Source: Winogradskyella arenosi (GTDB taxonomy: Bacteria; Bacteroidota; Bacteroidia; Flavobacteriales; Flavobacteriaceae). From it: 64,000 nucleotides of DNA. The stretch lies in assembly GCF_003337305.1 (NCBI RefSeq), contig NZ_QPJO01000006.1, forward strand, positions 1 through 64,000, in the 5' to 3' direction. The notes beneath the pieces were generated by a model, which ran no database searches, had not been told where the DNA came from, and worked only from the letters and a program-made list of their open reading frames with translations. Shown here one piece after another: positions 8,920 to 16,467 of the stretch. The position numbers and the translations under genes were made by a program. Positions within the stretch are counted from its first letter, which is position 1; every line of letters starts with the position of its first letter.

Positions 8920-9816
8920 GTGAAATATTTAGAGACCAAACACCAACGTAATTCCGCAAAAATCACAGCGCTTATCGCTTTGATACTTCTTTTGTTGTTA
9001 TTTGTGGTAGGGCCTCAATATATGGATCCGCCAGAAGAATACGGGGTAGCCGTTAATTTTGGGACTACCGATTTTGGAAGTGGCAGCCAACCACTAAGTG
9101 AACCTAAGAAGGCTGTAGAAGAACAGGTTGTAGAAGAAAGTGCTGTTGAAGAATCCGTTCCAGAAGAAACTCAAGTTGAAGCAGCTGAAGCGAGTGCAAA
9201 GGCTGAAGAGGTGATGACAGCAGATAATGCTGAAGCACTAGCGATGAAAAAGCAAAAGGAAGCTGAGGAAAAGGCTAAAGCGGCAGAAGCGAAAGCGAAG
9301 GCAGAAGCTAAAGCGGCAGCAGAAAAGATAGAACGTGAAAAACGTGAAGCTGAAGAGCAAAAGCGTCGTGAAGAGGCTGAAAAGAAAAAGAAACTAGACA
9401 ACCTTATTGGTGGCGTTAAAAATGCTGAAGGTACTACCGATGGTGGTGAAGGGCCAGATAGTAAAGGCGGTAATAAAGGACAACTTGATGGTGATCCTTA
9501 TGCTACGAGTTACTTTGGTGGTTCAGGACCTGGAAAAGGAGGCATTGGTTATGGTTTAGGTGGGCGTGGTACACCATCTCGAGAAATCTTTGCACAAGAT
9601 TGTAATGAATACGGATTGGTTGTAGTACGTATTGAAGTGAATAGACAGGGTAAAGTGGTTAGTGCTACGCCTGGAATTAAAGGGTCTACTAATACTCACC
9701 CTTGTTTGCTAGAACCAGCAAAGAAAATCGCTTTGTCTCATAAATGGCCTGCAGATAATGATGCCCCAAGCACTCAAGTGGGATTTGTGAGTATTAATTT
9801 TGATGTGGGGCAATAA
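8920..9816 (+). CDS. tonB: TonB-like energy transducer
   Basis: A 298-residue protein with an N-terminal anchor (about 15-32, ALIALILLLLLFVVG). A long Glu/Ala/Lys-rich coiled region (about 65-160) would span the periplasm, and a Gly-rich hinge follows (about 165-215). The C-terminal domain holds GLVVVRIEVNRQGKVVSATPG, matching the TonB_C fold. The start is GTG at 8920; an in-frame stop lies 42 bases upstream and no ATG fits. It follows exbB-exbD after 60 bp and is followed after 3 bp by folC. It carries proton-motive energy to outer-membrane receptors. The coiled region biases the antisense frames, which produces a spurious reverse ORF. Confidence 0.88.
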   Translation: MKYLETKHQRNSAKITALIALILLLLLFVVGPQYMDPPEEYGVAVNFGTTDFGSGSQPLSEPKKAVEEQVVEESAVEESVPEETQVEAAEASAKAEEVMTADNAEALAMKKQKEAEEKAKAAEAKAKAEAKAAAEKIEREKREAEEQKRREEAEKKKKLDNLIGGVKNAEGTTDGGEGPDSKGGNKGQLDGDPYATSYFGGSGPGKGGIGYGLGGRGTPSREIFAQDCNEYGLVVVRIEVNRQGKVVSATPGIKGSTNTHPCLLEPAKKIALSHKWPADNDAPSTQVGFVSINFDVGQ

Positions 9817-9819
9817 GTC

Positions 9820-11037
9820 ATGAATTATCAAGAAACCGTACAATGGATGTTCCAACAACTTCCAATGTATCAGCAAAAAGGTGTTTCTGCTTTTAAGAAA
9901 GACCTTAGCAATACGCTTCAATTAGCCGCGTATTTAAATCATCCTGAAAACCAATTCAAATCTATACATGTTGGCGGAACCAATGGTAAGGGATCTACGA
10001 GCCATATGTTGGCCTCAGTTTTGCAAGAAGCAGGGTATAAAGTAGGCTTGTATACCTCCCCACATTTAAAAGATTTTAGAGAGCGTATTAGAATTAATGG
10101 TGAGGTTATTTCTGAAGCTTTTGTTGTTGAGTTTATCAACAGTAATCGTAGCTTTTTTGAGGCCAATCAGTTATCGTTTTTTGAAATGACCGTAGGGATG
10201 GCTTTTGATTACTTTGCTAAAGAAGCCGTAGATATTTCTATAATTGAAGTGGGCTTAGGGGGGCGTTTAGATTCTACTAATATTATTACCCCAGAATTAT
10301 CCATTATAACCAATATTGGCTTAGATCATACGCAAATACTAGGAAATAGCCTACCTGAGATTGCTACCGAAAAGGCAGGGATTATAAAAGAGAATGTTCC
10401 TGTAGTAATTGGGGAAACGCATCCTGCCACACAAGCTATTTTTAAGACCAAAGCCGCAGCGACAAATTCAGATATTTATTTTGCTGATCAATTAATAACT
10501 AAGGTTGTAGACAGCGATTTAAAAGGCGCTTACCAAGTTCATAATAAAAAAACAGTCCTTCAGTCCTTAGTGGTTCTTAAAGAACGAGGCTATCATGTTT
10601 CAGAAGCCTGCCTTGAAAAAGGTTTAGGTAATGTTACTGCCAATACCGGTTTGCAAGGACGATGGCAGATATTAGGGCAAAAGCCTAAAGTTGTTTGCGA
10701 TACCGCACATAATAAAGAAGGATTAACTTATGTGGTACAGCAATTAGAAGAAGAAGTTTATTACGCGCTTCATATTGTTTTCGGTGCTGTAAATGATAAA
10801 GATTTAGACAGTGTAATGGCTGTATTACCTCGTAAGGCGCGATATTATTTTTGTAAACCTAATGTTCCTCGTGGTCTCGAAGCCGAGGCATTAAAAAATA
10901 TTTTTATAAAAAATGGTTTTAATGGGGAAGCTTATAATAGTGTTGGTGAGGCCTTAAATAATGCAAAATCAGAGGCTAAGGTTGACGATCTCATTTATGT
11001 TGGAGGCAGTACATTTGTAGTAGCTGAAATAATTTAA
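9820..11037 (+). CDS. folC: Bifunctional folylpolyglutamate synthase/dihydrofolate synthase
   Basis: A 405-residue Mur-ligase-family enzyme that adds glutamate to (dihydro)pteroate or folates with ATP. Marks are the P-loop HVGGTNGKGSTSHML (about 49-63), YTSPHLKDFRERIRING, IIEVGLGGRLDSTN, TNIGLDHTQILGN and, in the C-terminal ligase domain, CDTAHNKEG. It starts 3 bp after the tonB stop, so it is expressed with the exbB-exbD-tonB unit. The functional link is not obvious, and this is probably a conserved neighbourhood rather than a pathway. Confidence 0.94.
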   Translation: MNYQETVQWMFQQLPMYQQKGVSAFKKDLSNTLQLAAYLNHPENQFKSIHVGGTNGKGSTSHMLASVLQEAGYKVGLYTSPHLKDFRERIRINGEVISEAFVVEFINSNRSFFEANQLSFFEMTVGMAFDYFAKEAVDISIIEVGLGGRLDSTNIITPELSIITNIGLDHTQILGNSLPEIATEKAGIIKENVPVVIGETHPATQAIFKTKAAATNSDIYFADQLITKVVDSDLKGAYQVHNKKTVLQSLVVLKERGYHVSEACLEKGLGNVTANTGLQGRWQILGQKPKVVCDTAHNKEGLTYVVQQLEEEVYYALHIVFGAVNDKDLDSVMAVLPRKARYYFCKPNVPRGLEAEALKNIFIKNGFNGEAYNSVGEALNNAKSEAKVDDLIYVGGSTFVVAEII

Positions 11038-11055
11038 TTTTTTTTAGTAAAAATG

Positions 11056-11086
11056 TTTTGTAATGTCGAAAACTAGAGTATCTTTG
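11056..11086 (+). promoter_or_regulatory. Promoter of the tRNA-Val pair
   Basis: TTTTG at 11056-11060 and TATCTTTG at 11079-11086 match the Bacteroidetes -33 (TTTG) and -7 (TAnnTTTG) elements with an 18-base spacer. The first tRNA begins 16 bases after the -7 element. This is the cleanest promoter in the window. Confidence 0.7.
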
Positions 11087-11101
11087 CAGTCCTAATAAAT
11101 A

Positions 11102-11176
11102 GGGCGACTAGCTCAGTTGGTTCAGAGCACTTGGTTTACACCCAAGGGGTCAGGGGTTCGAATCCCTTGTCGCCCA
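11102..11176 (+). tRNA. tRNA-Val (anticodon UAC), copy 1
   Basis: A 75-nt cloverleaf. Acceptor arms GGGCGAC and GTCGCCC pair fully, the anticodon stem CTTGG/CCAAG holds loop TTTACAC with anticodon TAC (valine), and the T-arm has GGTTCGAATCC. CCA is not encoded. It is identical to copy 2 and is followed by its own hairpin. Confidence 0.95.
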
Positions 11177-11178
11177 CA

Positions 11179-11206
11179 AAAGTTCACGAAAAGTGAGCTT
11201 TTTTTA
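11179..11206 (+). terminator. Terminator after tRNA-Val copy 1
   Basis: AAGTTCAC and GTGAGCTT pair around loop GAAAA with one G-U pair, followed by seven T. It lies between the two tRNA genes, so transcription of copy 2 needs read-through or its own promoter. Confidence 0.65.
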
Positions 11207-11225
11207 TACGAAACTTCATTTATTA

Positions 11226-11300
11226 GGGCGACTAGCTCAGTTGGTTCAGAGCACTTGGTTTACACCCAAGGGGTCAGGGGTTCGAATCCCTTGTCGCCCA
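11226..11300 (+). tRNA. tRNA-Val (anticodon UAC), copy 2
   Basis: The 75 bases are identical to copy 1 (same acceptor arm, anticodon TAC and T-loop), 49 bp downstream. No clear TAnnTTTG element lies between the copies. Confidence 0.95.
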
Positions 11301-11302
11301 CA

Positions 11303-11332
11303 AAAAGTTCACAGCAATGTGGACTTTTTTTT
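11303..11332 (+). terminator. Terminator after tRNA-Val copy 2
   Basis: AAAGTTCACA and TGTGGACTTT pair around loop GCAA with one G-U pair, followed by a run of eight T. It ends the tRNA unit. Confidence 0.78.
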
Positions 11333-11474
11333 ATGCCTTTATTTTAGGTAATCTCCTTTGTAAAATGGCTGTATCTATTTCTTCAGTTCGAAGACGAAGT
11401 ATGGAATGTTGGGGATCTAAAAAGTATTCTATATTATTATGAACGGGACTTAAAGTGAAAATTGGCAAAGCCAT
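11331..11474 (-). CDS. Small orphan ORF (47 residues), doubtful
   Basis: An open frame on the minus strand from ATG at 11474 to TAA at 11331. It encodes a 47-residue peptide with an ordinary-looking composition (begins MALPIFTLSP, ends RRLPKIKA, with a charged middle RLRTEEID). I do not recognise it. Its stop touches the T-run of the tRNA terminator. It could be the tail of a decayed gene, because the surrounding 390 bp contain no intact gene. Small size and lack of a recognised family keep confidence low. Confidence 0.22.
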   Translation of the reverse strand: MALPIFTLSPVHNNIEYFLDPQHSILRLRTEEIDTAILQRRLPKIKA

Positions 11475-11556
11475 GGCTTTAAAAGCCGGCGCTTCGTTCA
11501 TCGATGGTGAAACTTATATACAAGCAGGTATAGGTATACTCACTCGTAATTGGTAA
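11443..11556 (+). pseudogene. Possible remnant of a chorismate-binding enzyme C-terminus
   Basis: A plus-strand frame open from 11443 to a TAA at 11554-11556 reads ...GKAMALKAGASFIDG, then ETYIQAGIGIL. The last part resembles the conserved C-terminal AIRT...YxQAGAGIV region of anthranilate/aminodeoxychorismate synthase component I. No other part of such a gene is present, so if real it is a relic. It overlaps the end of the minus-strand small ORF. The rest of the gap, 11557-11686, shows no gene. Confidence 0.18.
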
Positions 11557-11686
11557 TCTCTAATTTTCTTTTTGAAGGCCTGTTATGGAAATGAGCAAAT
11601 ATTTGATTTAATGCCATTAAACTGTTTTTAGGGTTTATAATACATTTAGCTATACAAATAATGTAGAACTAAAAATTATATAAATC

Positions 11687-12085
11687 ATGAAAGTACAAGC
11701 TTATTTATCATTCAACGGAAATTGTCAGGAAGCCTTAAAATTTTACAGTGAATTATTTGATGCTGAGATTACAAACAGGCAAACTTATGAAGACAAAAAA
11801 ATAGATGTACCCTCATCGTATAGAGATAGATTACAACATGCCGAATTAAAAGGCAAGAATGTTCATTTTATGGCTTATGATGTATCACCAGATACACCAT
11901 TAAATAGTGGGAATCAAGTACAGATGAGTGTCGAGGTTTCTAGTGAAGCTGAAGGGCTGTCGTTGTTTGAGGCCTTGTCTAATGGTGGACAAATTCATCA
12001 TAATTATCGTGAAAGAGAATGGGGCTTCTTCGGACGTTGTACAGACAAATTCGGAATTGGATGGATGGTAAATTATAATGCCTAA
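11687..12085 (+). CDS. VOC family protein (PhnB-like)
   Basis: A 132-residue protein of the glyoxalase/vicinal oxygen chelate fold, PhnB-like branch. Visible marks are the N-terminal AYLSFNGNCQEALKFYSELF, the middle LQHAELKGKNVHFMAYD and the C-terminal GFFGRCTDKFGIGWMVNY, which is the typical 'W.....G...D.fG..W.' ending. Related proteins are often annotated as 3-demethylubiquinone methyltransferase-like, but no enzymatic activity can be assigned. It is monocistronic, with a strong terminator 20 bp after the stop. Confidence 0.88.
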   Translation: MKVQAYLSFNGNCQEALKFYSELFDAEITNRQTYEDKKIDVPSSYRDRLQHAELKGKNVHFMAYDVSPDTPLNSGNQVQMSVEVSSEAEGLSLFEALSNGGQIHHNYREREWGFFGRCTDKFGIGWMVNYNA

Positions 12086-12105
12086 AACCTATAAAACTTA
12101 ATCAT

Positions 12106-12147
12106 AAAAAAAAGCCTTTTGAAGTTAACTTCAAAAGGCTTTTTTTA
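12106..12147. terminator. Bidirectional terminator
   Basis: AAAAAGCCTTTTGAAGTT and AACTTCAAAAGGCTTTTT form a perfect inverted repeat with A/T tails on both sides. It lies between the convergent VOC and PAP2 genes and should serve both. Confidence 0.88.
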
Positions 12148-12169
12148 TGCATCTATTATATAAAGCATC

Positions 12170-12898
12170 TTAAGTTCGTGGATCCTTTTTAAATACTCTA
12201 ATAAAGTTAAACATCAACGCACATAATAAAACCCAAATGAATCCGGCTATAAACCCACCTACAATATCTGAAGGAAAGTGAACACCTAGATAAATACGAC
12301 TGATGCCTATGCTTAAAATGAGAAAAATCATCAAGGTTATCACCACTAATTTAAGAGCCGCATGAATATTGAATCGGTAAAAAAGGTAGATTAAGAACCC
12401 GTAAAAGGCCATTGCCGTCATGGCATGTCCGCTAGGGTAACTTAAAGTTTCTACAGTAACAAGATGTTCTAAATCGGGTCTAGATCTATTAATAACGTTT
12501 TTTAAAATGATATTAGAACTTAAGGCTAATACGAGAACCACACTTAACTGGATTACATATTGCCAGTTTTTAAAAATTAATAAGAAGGCTACATTGCTTA
12601 ATAAAAACACCACTAAGTATCCATAAACGTCCCCAACATTAGTAACAAACATAAAATACTTGGTAAGACTAGGGTGACGGAAGGTGAGGATGTAATTGGT
12701 CGTATTGGTATCAAATTCCGATAAGGTTGTTGTTTTTAAATTCTCAGTGAGTTCGATAAACAAATTAATACTTCCTATAACAAGCAAAATGGTTACTACC
12801 GAAATAATAACATAAGGCAATTGCTCATTTTGTTTCTTAAATAATCCTGATAATAATTGTCTCGACTTATCAATTATTATTTTTATTTCATTTTGCAT
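12170..12898 (-). CDS. PAP2-family membrane phosphatase
   Basis: A 242-residue protein with about six membrane segments and the three acid-phosphatase motifs: KNVINRSRP (about residues 130-138), PSGHAMTA (about 150-157) and SRIYLGVHFPSD (about 200-211). The His of PSGH and the His of GVHFP are the catalytic pair known for this family. It likely dephosphorylates a lipid phosphate such as phosphatidylglycerol phosphate or undecaprenyl diphosphate at the periplasmic face; the substrate is not determinable here. It sits alone between a terminator and murF, and the nearby cell-wall gene hints only weakly at a polyprenyl substrate. Confidence 0.88.
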   Translation of the reverse strand: MQNEIKIIIDKSRQLLSGLFKKQNEQLPYVIISVVTILLVIGSINLFIELTENLKTTTLSEFDTNTTNYILTFRHPSLTKYFMFVTNVGDVYGYLVVFLLSNVAFLLIFKNWQYVIQLSVVLVLALSSNIILKNVINRSRPDLEHLVTVETLSYPSGHAMTAMAFYGFLIYLFYRFNIHAALKLVVITLMIFLILSIGISRIYLGVHFPSDIVGGFIAGFIWVLLCALMFNFIRVFKKDPRT

Positions 12899-13037
12899 GA
12901 TTTTATAAAAGCTTGTTCAAACAGTTTATGATTTAAAAATACAGTGTATTTATGGGAATATATAATGTTTAATAAGAATAAACGATAAGATTTTAAATTG
13001 TTTTATTCCAACGGGAATTATCTAAAGACACTGCTTC

Positions 13038-14321
13038 CTATATAATATCTAAAATACGTTCTAAAGCCATACCTCTAGAGCCTTTAATTAAGACCGAAGC
13101 CTGACTTAAATCTAAAGTTTTTAAATGGCTCTTAAGCGCATCAAACGACGCGTATTTATGAATGTAATCTTCTGTTTCTGTTTTTTTGAAATTCTCACCT
13201 ATAATATAGATCTGTTGATCTTTAAAATGATGCTGTAAGAAATCGACAATAGCTTGATGTTCTTTAGCGGCATCAGCCCCTAATTCAAACATATCGCCTA
13301 GAAATAAAAATTTATGTTCGGCGGACAATTGTTTAAAGTTTTGTAAGGCTGCAATCATACTAGTTGGGTTAGCATTGTAAGCATCTAAAATAATCTCTGT
13401 TTGATCTTTTATAATAATTTCCGATCGGTTATTATCAGGTTTGTATTGGGCAATGGCTCGCTGTATGGCTTGTGGTTCAATTTTAAAATATTGACCAATA
13501 GCTACGGCTACGGCAATATTTCCGTAGTTATAATCGCCAATCAGTTGGCTGTGTAATTCAGTGGCCTTGTAATGTAAAGATACATGGGGTTTGGCGTCTT
13601 TAAATGATATGACACAATCATTTTCTGGGGCTGTTCCGAAGGTGCTCACTTTTGAGTAAGACCCCACTTGAGAAACTTGCTTAGGGTCTTCTGTATTTAT
13701 AAAAATCGTTTTATTGTGAGATTTTAAATATTCATATAGTTCAGACTTGGCTTTAACTACGCCTTCAACACTACCAAAACCTTCCAAATGGGCTTTGCCA
13801 AAATTGGTGATTAATCCATAATCGGGTTCGGCAATACGACAGAGAAATGCAATTTCTTCAAGGTGATTTGCACCCATTTCTACAATTCCAAAATCCAAAT
13901 CCTTAGTAAAACTTAATAGGGTGAGGGGAACACCGATATGGTTATTTAAATTACCGCGAGTGGCTTTAACCTTATAAGTTGTTTTTAAGACAGCATTAAT
14001 AAGTTCTTTTGTTGTTGTTTTTCCGTTGCTTCCTGTTAAAGAAATAATGGGAATGTCAATTTTTTTTCTATGGTGGTTTGCGAGATCTTGAAGGGTTTGT
14101 AAGCAATCTTTAACCAAAATACAGTTAGGGGTAATGACGGCATCGTCTTCATCTACAAGGCAAAATTTAGCGCCGCCATCAAAGGCTTGTTGTACAAATG
14201 TATTGCCATTAAAATTATCACCTTTTAAGGCGACATAAAAACAATCTTCTGAAAGTTTTCTTGTATCGGTAGATACCGTAGTACAAGTTTTAAATTTATC
14301 GTAGATATCTGCTATGGTCAT
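13038..14321 (-). CDS. murF: UDP-MurNAc-tripeptide--D-alanyl-D-alanine ligase
   Basis: A 427-residue Mur ligase adding D-Ala-D-Ala to the UDP-MurNAc-tripeptide in the cytoplasm. Marks are the N-terminal substrate domain TDTRKLSEDCFYVALKGDNFNGN, P-loop SLTGSNGKTTTKEL (about 94-107), ATRGNLNNHIGVPLTLL, EMGANHLEEIAFLC, ITNFGKAHLEGFGS and the C-terminal LDAYNANPTSM and FLGDMFELG. NNHIGVPLTLL is the MurF-type version of the family motif and separates it from MurC/D/E. Length is standard. It is not in the mur-fts cluster here, as is usual for flavobacteria. Confidence 0.95.
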   Translation of the reverse strand: MTIADIYDKFKTCTTVSTDTRKLSEDCFYVALKGDNFNGNTFVQQAFDGGAKFCLVDEDDAVITPNCILVKDCLQTLQDLANHHRKKIDIPIISLTGSNGKTTTKELINAVLKTTYKVKATRGNLNNHIGVPLTLLSFTKDLDFGIVEMGANHLEEIAFLCRIAEPDYGLITNFGKAHLEGFGSVEGVVKAKSELYEYLKSHNKTIFINTEDPKQVSQVGSYSKVSTFGTAPENDCVISFKDAKPHVSLHYKATELHSQLIGDYNYGNIAVAVAIGQYFKIEPQAIQRAIAQYKPDNNRSEIIIKDQTEIILDAYNANPTSMIAALQNFKQLSAEHKFLFLGDMFELGADAAKEHQAIVDFLQHHFKDQQIYIIGENFKKTETEDYIHKYASFDALKSHLKTLDLSQASVLIKGSRGMALERILDII

Positions 14322-14422
14322 AGTGTAACGGTATAAGCTCTGTGTTTATGAGATTAAAGTTTTTGGCTATAAAGCGTAGGGTAATGGAATTAGCGCAACG
14401 CTATAGAATAAGCCTAAAAATA

Positions 14423-14456
14423 AAAAAGTCCTGATATAAATATCAGGACTTTTTTT
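14423..14456 (-). terminator. Terminator of gldJ
   Basis: AAAAAGTCCTGATA and TATCAGGACTTTTT pair perfectly around TAAA. It lies 20 bp beyond the gldJ stop, in the direction of gldJ transcription. Confidence 0.85.
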
Positions 14457-14474
14457 AAATAATTTAATTATTTT

Positions 14475-16154
14475 TTAGTTACGTCGTTTTCCAGCTTGTT
14501 CACTTTTAGAACCTACTCTAGAAACCGCACATCTAAATCCAATATAGTCTGTAGCCATATCTTGTGGGAAGTAACGTCTTTGTGCTGGGTCAATCCAGTA
14601 CGCTCTATCTCTCCAAGATCCACCTTTATAAACTCTAACTTCGTCATTAATTAACGACGTTCTGTTATTAGACTGATCGTATTCTCTTACCATTGTTCCT
14701 TCTGTAGTATCAACTTCTACACGGTGCTTTGGTGAGTTGTACATTTTACTTGTACTTGTTTTAGAACCTTCAGTTTCATCAAAACTTTCTCTGTAATAAC
14801 GAGAAGAACGCTTGTCTCCATCTCTAAAGTTTCTGTTATCACTCTGGCTGAAGTTTGTTCTTAAATAAGTTTCTTCTTCATCGATTGGCACTTTTGCAAT
14901 TTCACCTGGTAAATCTCTAGCGACAATTTTACCATTACTTAAGGTATCGTAAACAATTTCGTCTACAGTTACAATTTTCACAGTTCCATCTTCATTAATC
15001 GCATTCTTAGAATAAACGTTTCCTCTATAGTAGTTAAAATCGTTAAACTCATCATCTACTATTGGTCTGTAAACATCAGCTACCCATTCAGCAACGTTAC
15101 CAGCCATATCATATAATCCGTAATCGTTAGGTGCATATGTTTTTACTTCAGCAGTAATATCAGCACCATCATCAGACCAACCTGCAATTCCACCGTAATC
15201 ACCTTTTCCTTGCTTAAAGTTAGCCATTTGATCTCCACGGTTTACACGTTGTCCAGATCTTGTATACTGTCCATCCCATGGGTATTTTTTACGACCTCTA
15301 TAAACGTTGTACTGACGTAATTCGCTCATACCTAAAGCAGCATATTCCCATTCTGCTTCAGTAGGAAGTCTAAACTTAACCGGGATTAAACCAGATTCTC
15401 TGTTTGCATATACATTAATAGGATTTCCTTCTGCATCGGTTTGTTGTCTACGTTGTCCTCCTTCTAAAACTTCAGTGTTACCACCATAAGTTTGAGACGG
15501 CGCATTAATATACGTATCCGTACTAAATGTACTTTCTGCACTTACATCAGTGTACTGTGCATCTCTCTTTATGTAACCAGCTTCTTGTAATGATAATTCT
15601 GCAACACGGTCTGTTCTCCAGTTTGCGTATTCAACAGCTTGAATCCAACTTACACCAACTACAGGATAATTTGCATAACCTGGGTGACGTAAATAGTTTT
15701 CTGTCATCATTTCATTATAACCTAAACGATTTCTCCATACCAAAGTATCCGGAAGCGCTCCTTTATAAATTAAAGCAAAATTTGGATCATCTGGTGGGTA
15801 AACATTCTTTAAATAATCTAAATAAAACAAATAGTTTACATTGGTAACTTCTGTTTCATCCATGTAAAAGGACTGAATATGTTGTTGGTTCGGAGTGTTG
15901 TTCCAATCGTGCATTGGATCATCCTGTACCTTACCCATTGTAAAAGTCCCACCTTCAACAAACGCTGTTCCTGGAGGGGTTTCTTGTTCTTTAAATTGTG
16001 TATTGTACTGAAAACCACCTTGTTTGTCGTTGATTTTCCAGCCTGTGGCACTATCGACATTGCCAGAATTAGAAGAACGATTACAACTTACAATCGAAGC
16101 GCAAAGCGTTACTGCTATTAAAAATTTTAGGGTTGAGACATTTTTCATATCCAT
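14475..16154 (-). CDS. gldJ: Gliding motility lipoprotein GldJ
   Basis: A 559-residue lipoprotein required in flavobacteria for gliding and for stability of the GldK/type IX secretion apparatus. The N-terminus is a lipoprotein signal (LKFLIAVTLCASIVSC, lipobox near residue 24). The body is the formylglycine-generating-enzyme-like (SUMF1) fold: GTAFVEGGTFTMG (about 62-75), MDETEVTNVNYLFYLDYL, FRLPTEAEWEYAA, YDMAGNVAEWVADVY, and near the end VYKGGSWRDRAYWIDPAQR and YIGFRCA. Like other GldJ proteins it is probably structural, not a sulfatase activator. The ATG at 16148 is an alternative start two codons in. It is divergent from porU across a 313-bp gap. Confidence 0.93.
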   Translation of the reverse strand: MDMKNVSTLKFLIAVTLCASIVSCNRSSNSGNVDSATGWKINDKQGGFQYNTQFKEQETPPGTAFVEGGTFTMGKVQDDPMHDWNNTPNQQHIQSFYMDETEVTNVNYLFYLDYLKNVYPPDDPNFALIYKGALPDTLVWRNRLGYNEMMTENYLRHPGYANYPVVGVSWIQAVEYANWRTDRVAELSLQEAGYIKRDAQYTDVSAESTFSTDTYINAPSQTYGGNTEVLEGGQRRQQTDAEGNPINVYANRESGLIPVKFRLPTEAEWEYAALGMSELRQYNVYRGRKKYPWDGQYTRSGQRVNRGDQMANFKQGKGDYGGIAGWSDDGADITAEVKTYAPNDYGLYDMAGNVAEWVADVYRPIVDDEFNDFNYYRGNVYSKNAINEDGTVKIVTVDEIVYDTLSNGKIVARDLPGEIAKVPIDEEETYLRTNFSQSDNRNFRDGDKRSSRYYRESFDETEGSKTSTSKMYNSPKHRVEVDTTEGTMVREYDQSNNRTSLINDEVRVYKGGSWRDRAYWIDPAQRRYFPQDMATDYIGFRCAVSRVGSKSEQAGKRRN

Positions 16155-16467
16155 ACGTTTAAGTAAGCTCGTTTAATTTTAGAGTCGCAATATAACAATT
16201 AAAGGTAAACTGACAACTTTTTTTTTCGTCTAAATGTAAAAAAGAGTGCATTTCATCCTTTTTTTTGAACACAACGTCGGATTTTTTTCAATTTAACGTT
16301 GTATTTTGCCTTTTAATAACGAGAACAGAAATAATTTATTGTTGTATTTTTGAAATAAAAATTATCAGACCATACTATCAGGCTTTCAATAACGTTATTG
16401 AGTTGTCAACGAATGGGTTTGCTAGTCTTCTTTAATAGGTATAAGACGATTAAAAAGAAAATTATAA
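16155..16467. promoter_or_regulatory. Divergent gldJ/porU intergenic region with a candidate porU -7 element
   Basis: No gene is visible in these 313 bp. TATTTTTG at 16345-16352 matches the -7 consensus facing porU, giving a leader of about 110 bases. The gldJ side has TTATATTGCG about 45 bases before its start, one base short of consensus. T-rich runs at 16215-16275 carry no clear hairpin. Confidence 0.3.

Noticed and set aside
9171..9401. Antisense ORF rich in Ser/Ala/Phe
   Set aside because: Shadow of the Glu/Ala/Lys-rich coiled region of the TonB-like protein.
11117..11347. Plus-strand ORF of 76 codons across the two tRNA genes
   Set aside because: It lies inside the tRNA-Val genes and terminators; its repeats come from the duplicated tRNA.
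12106..12147. Perfect inverted repeat considered as an operator
   Set aside because: It sits between convergent genes with A/T tails on both sides, which is the bidirectional terminator pattern.
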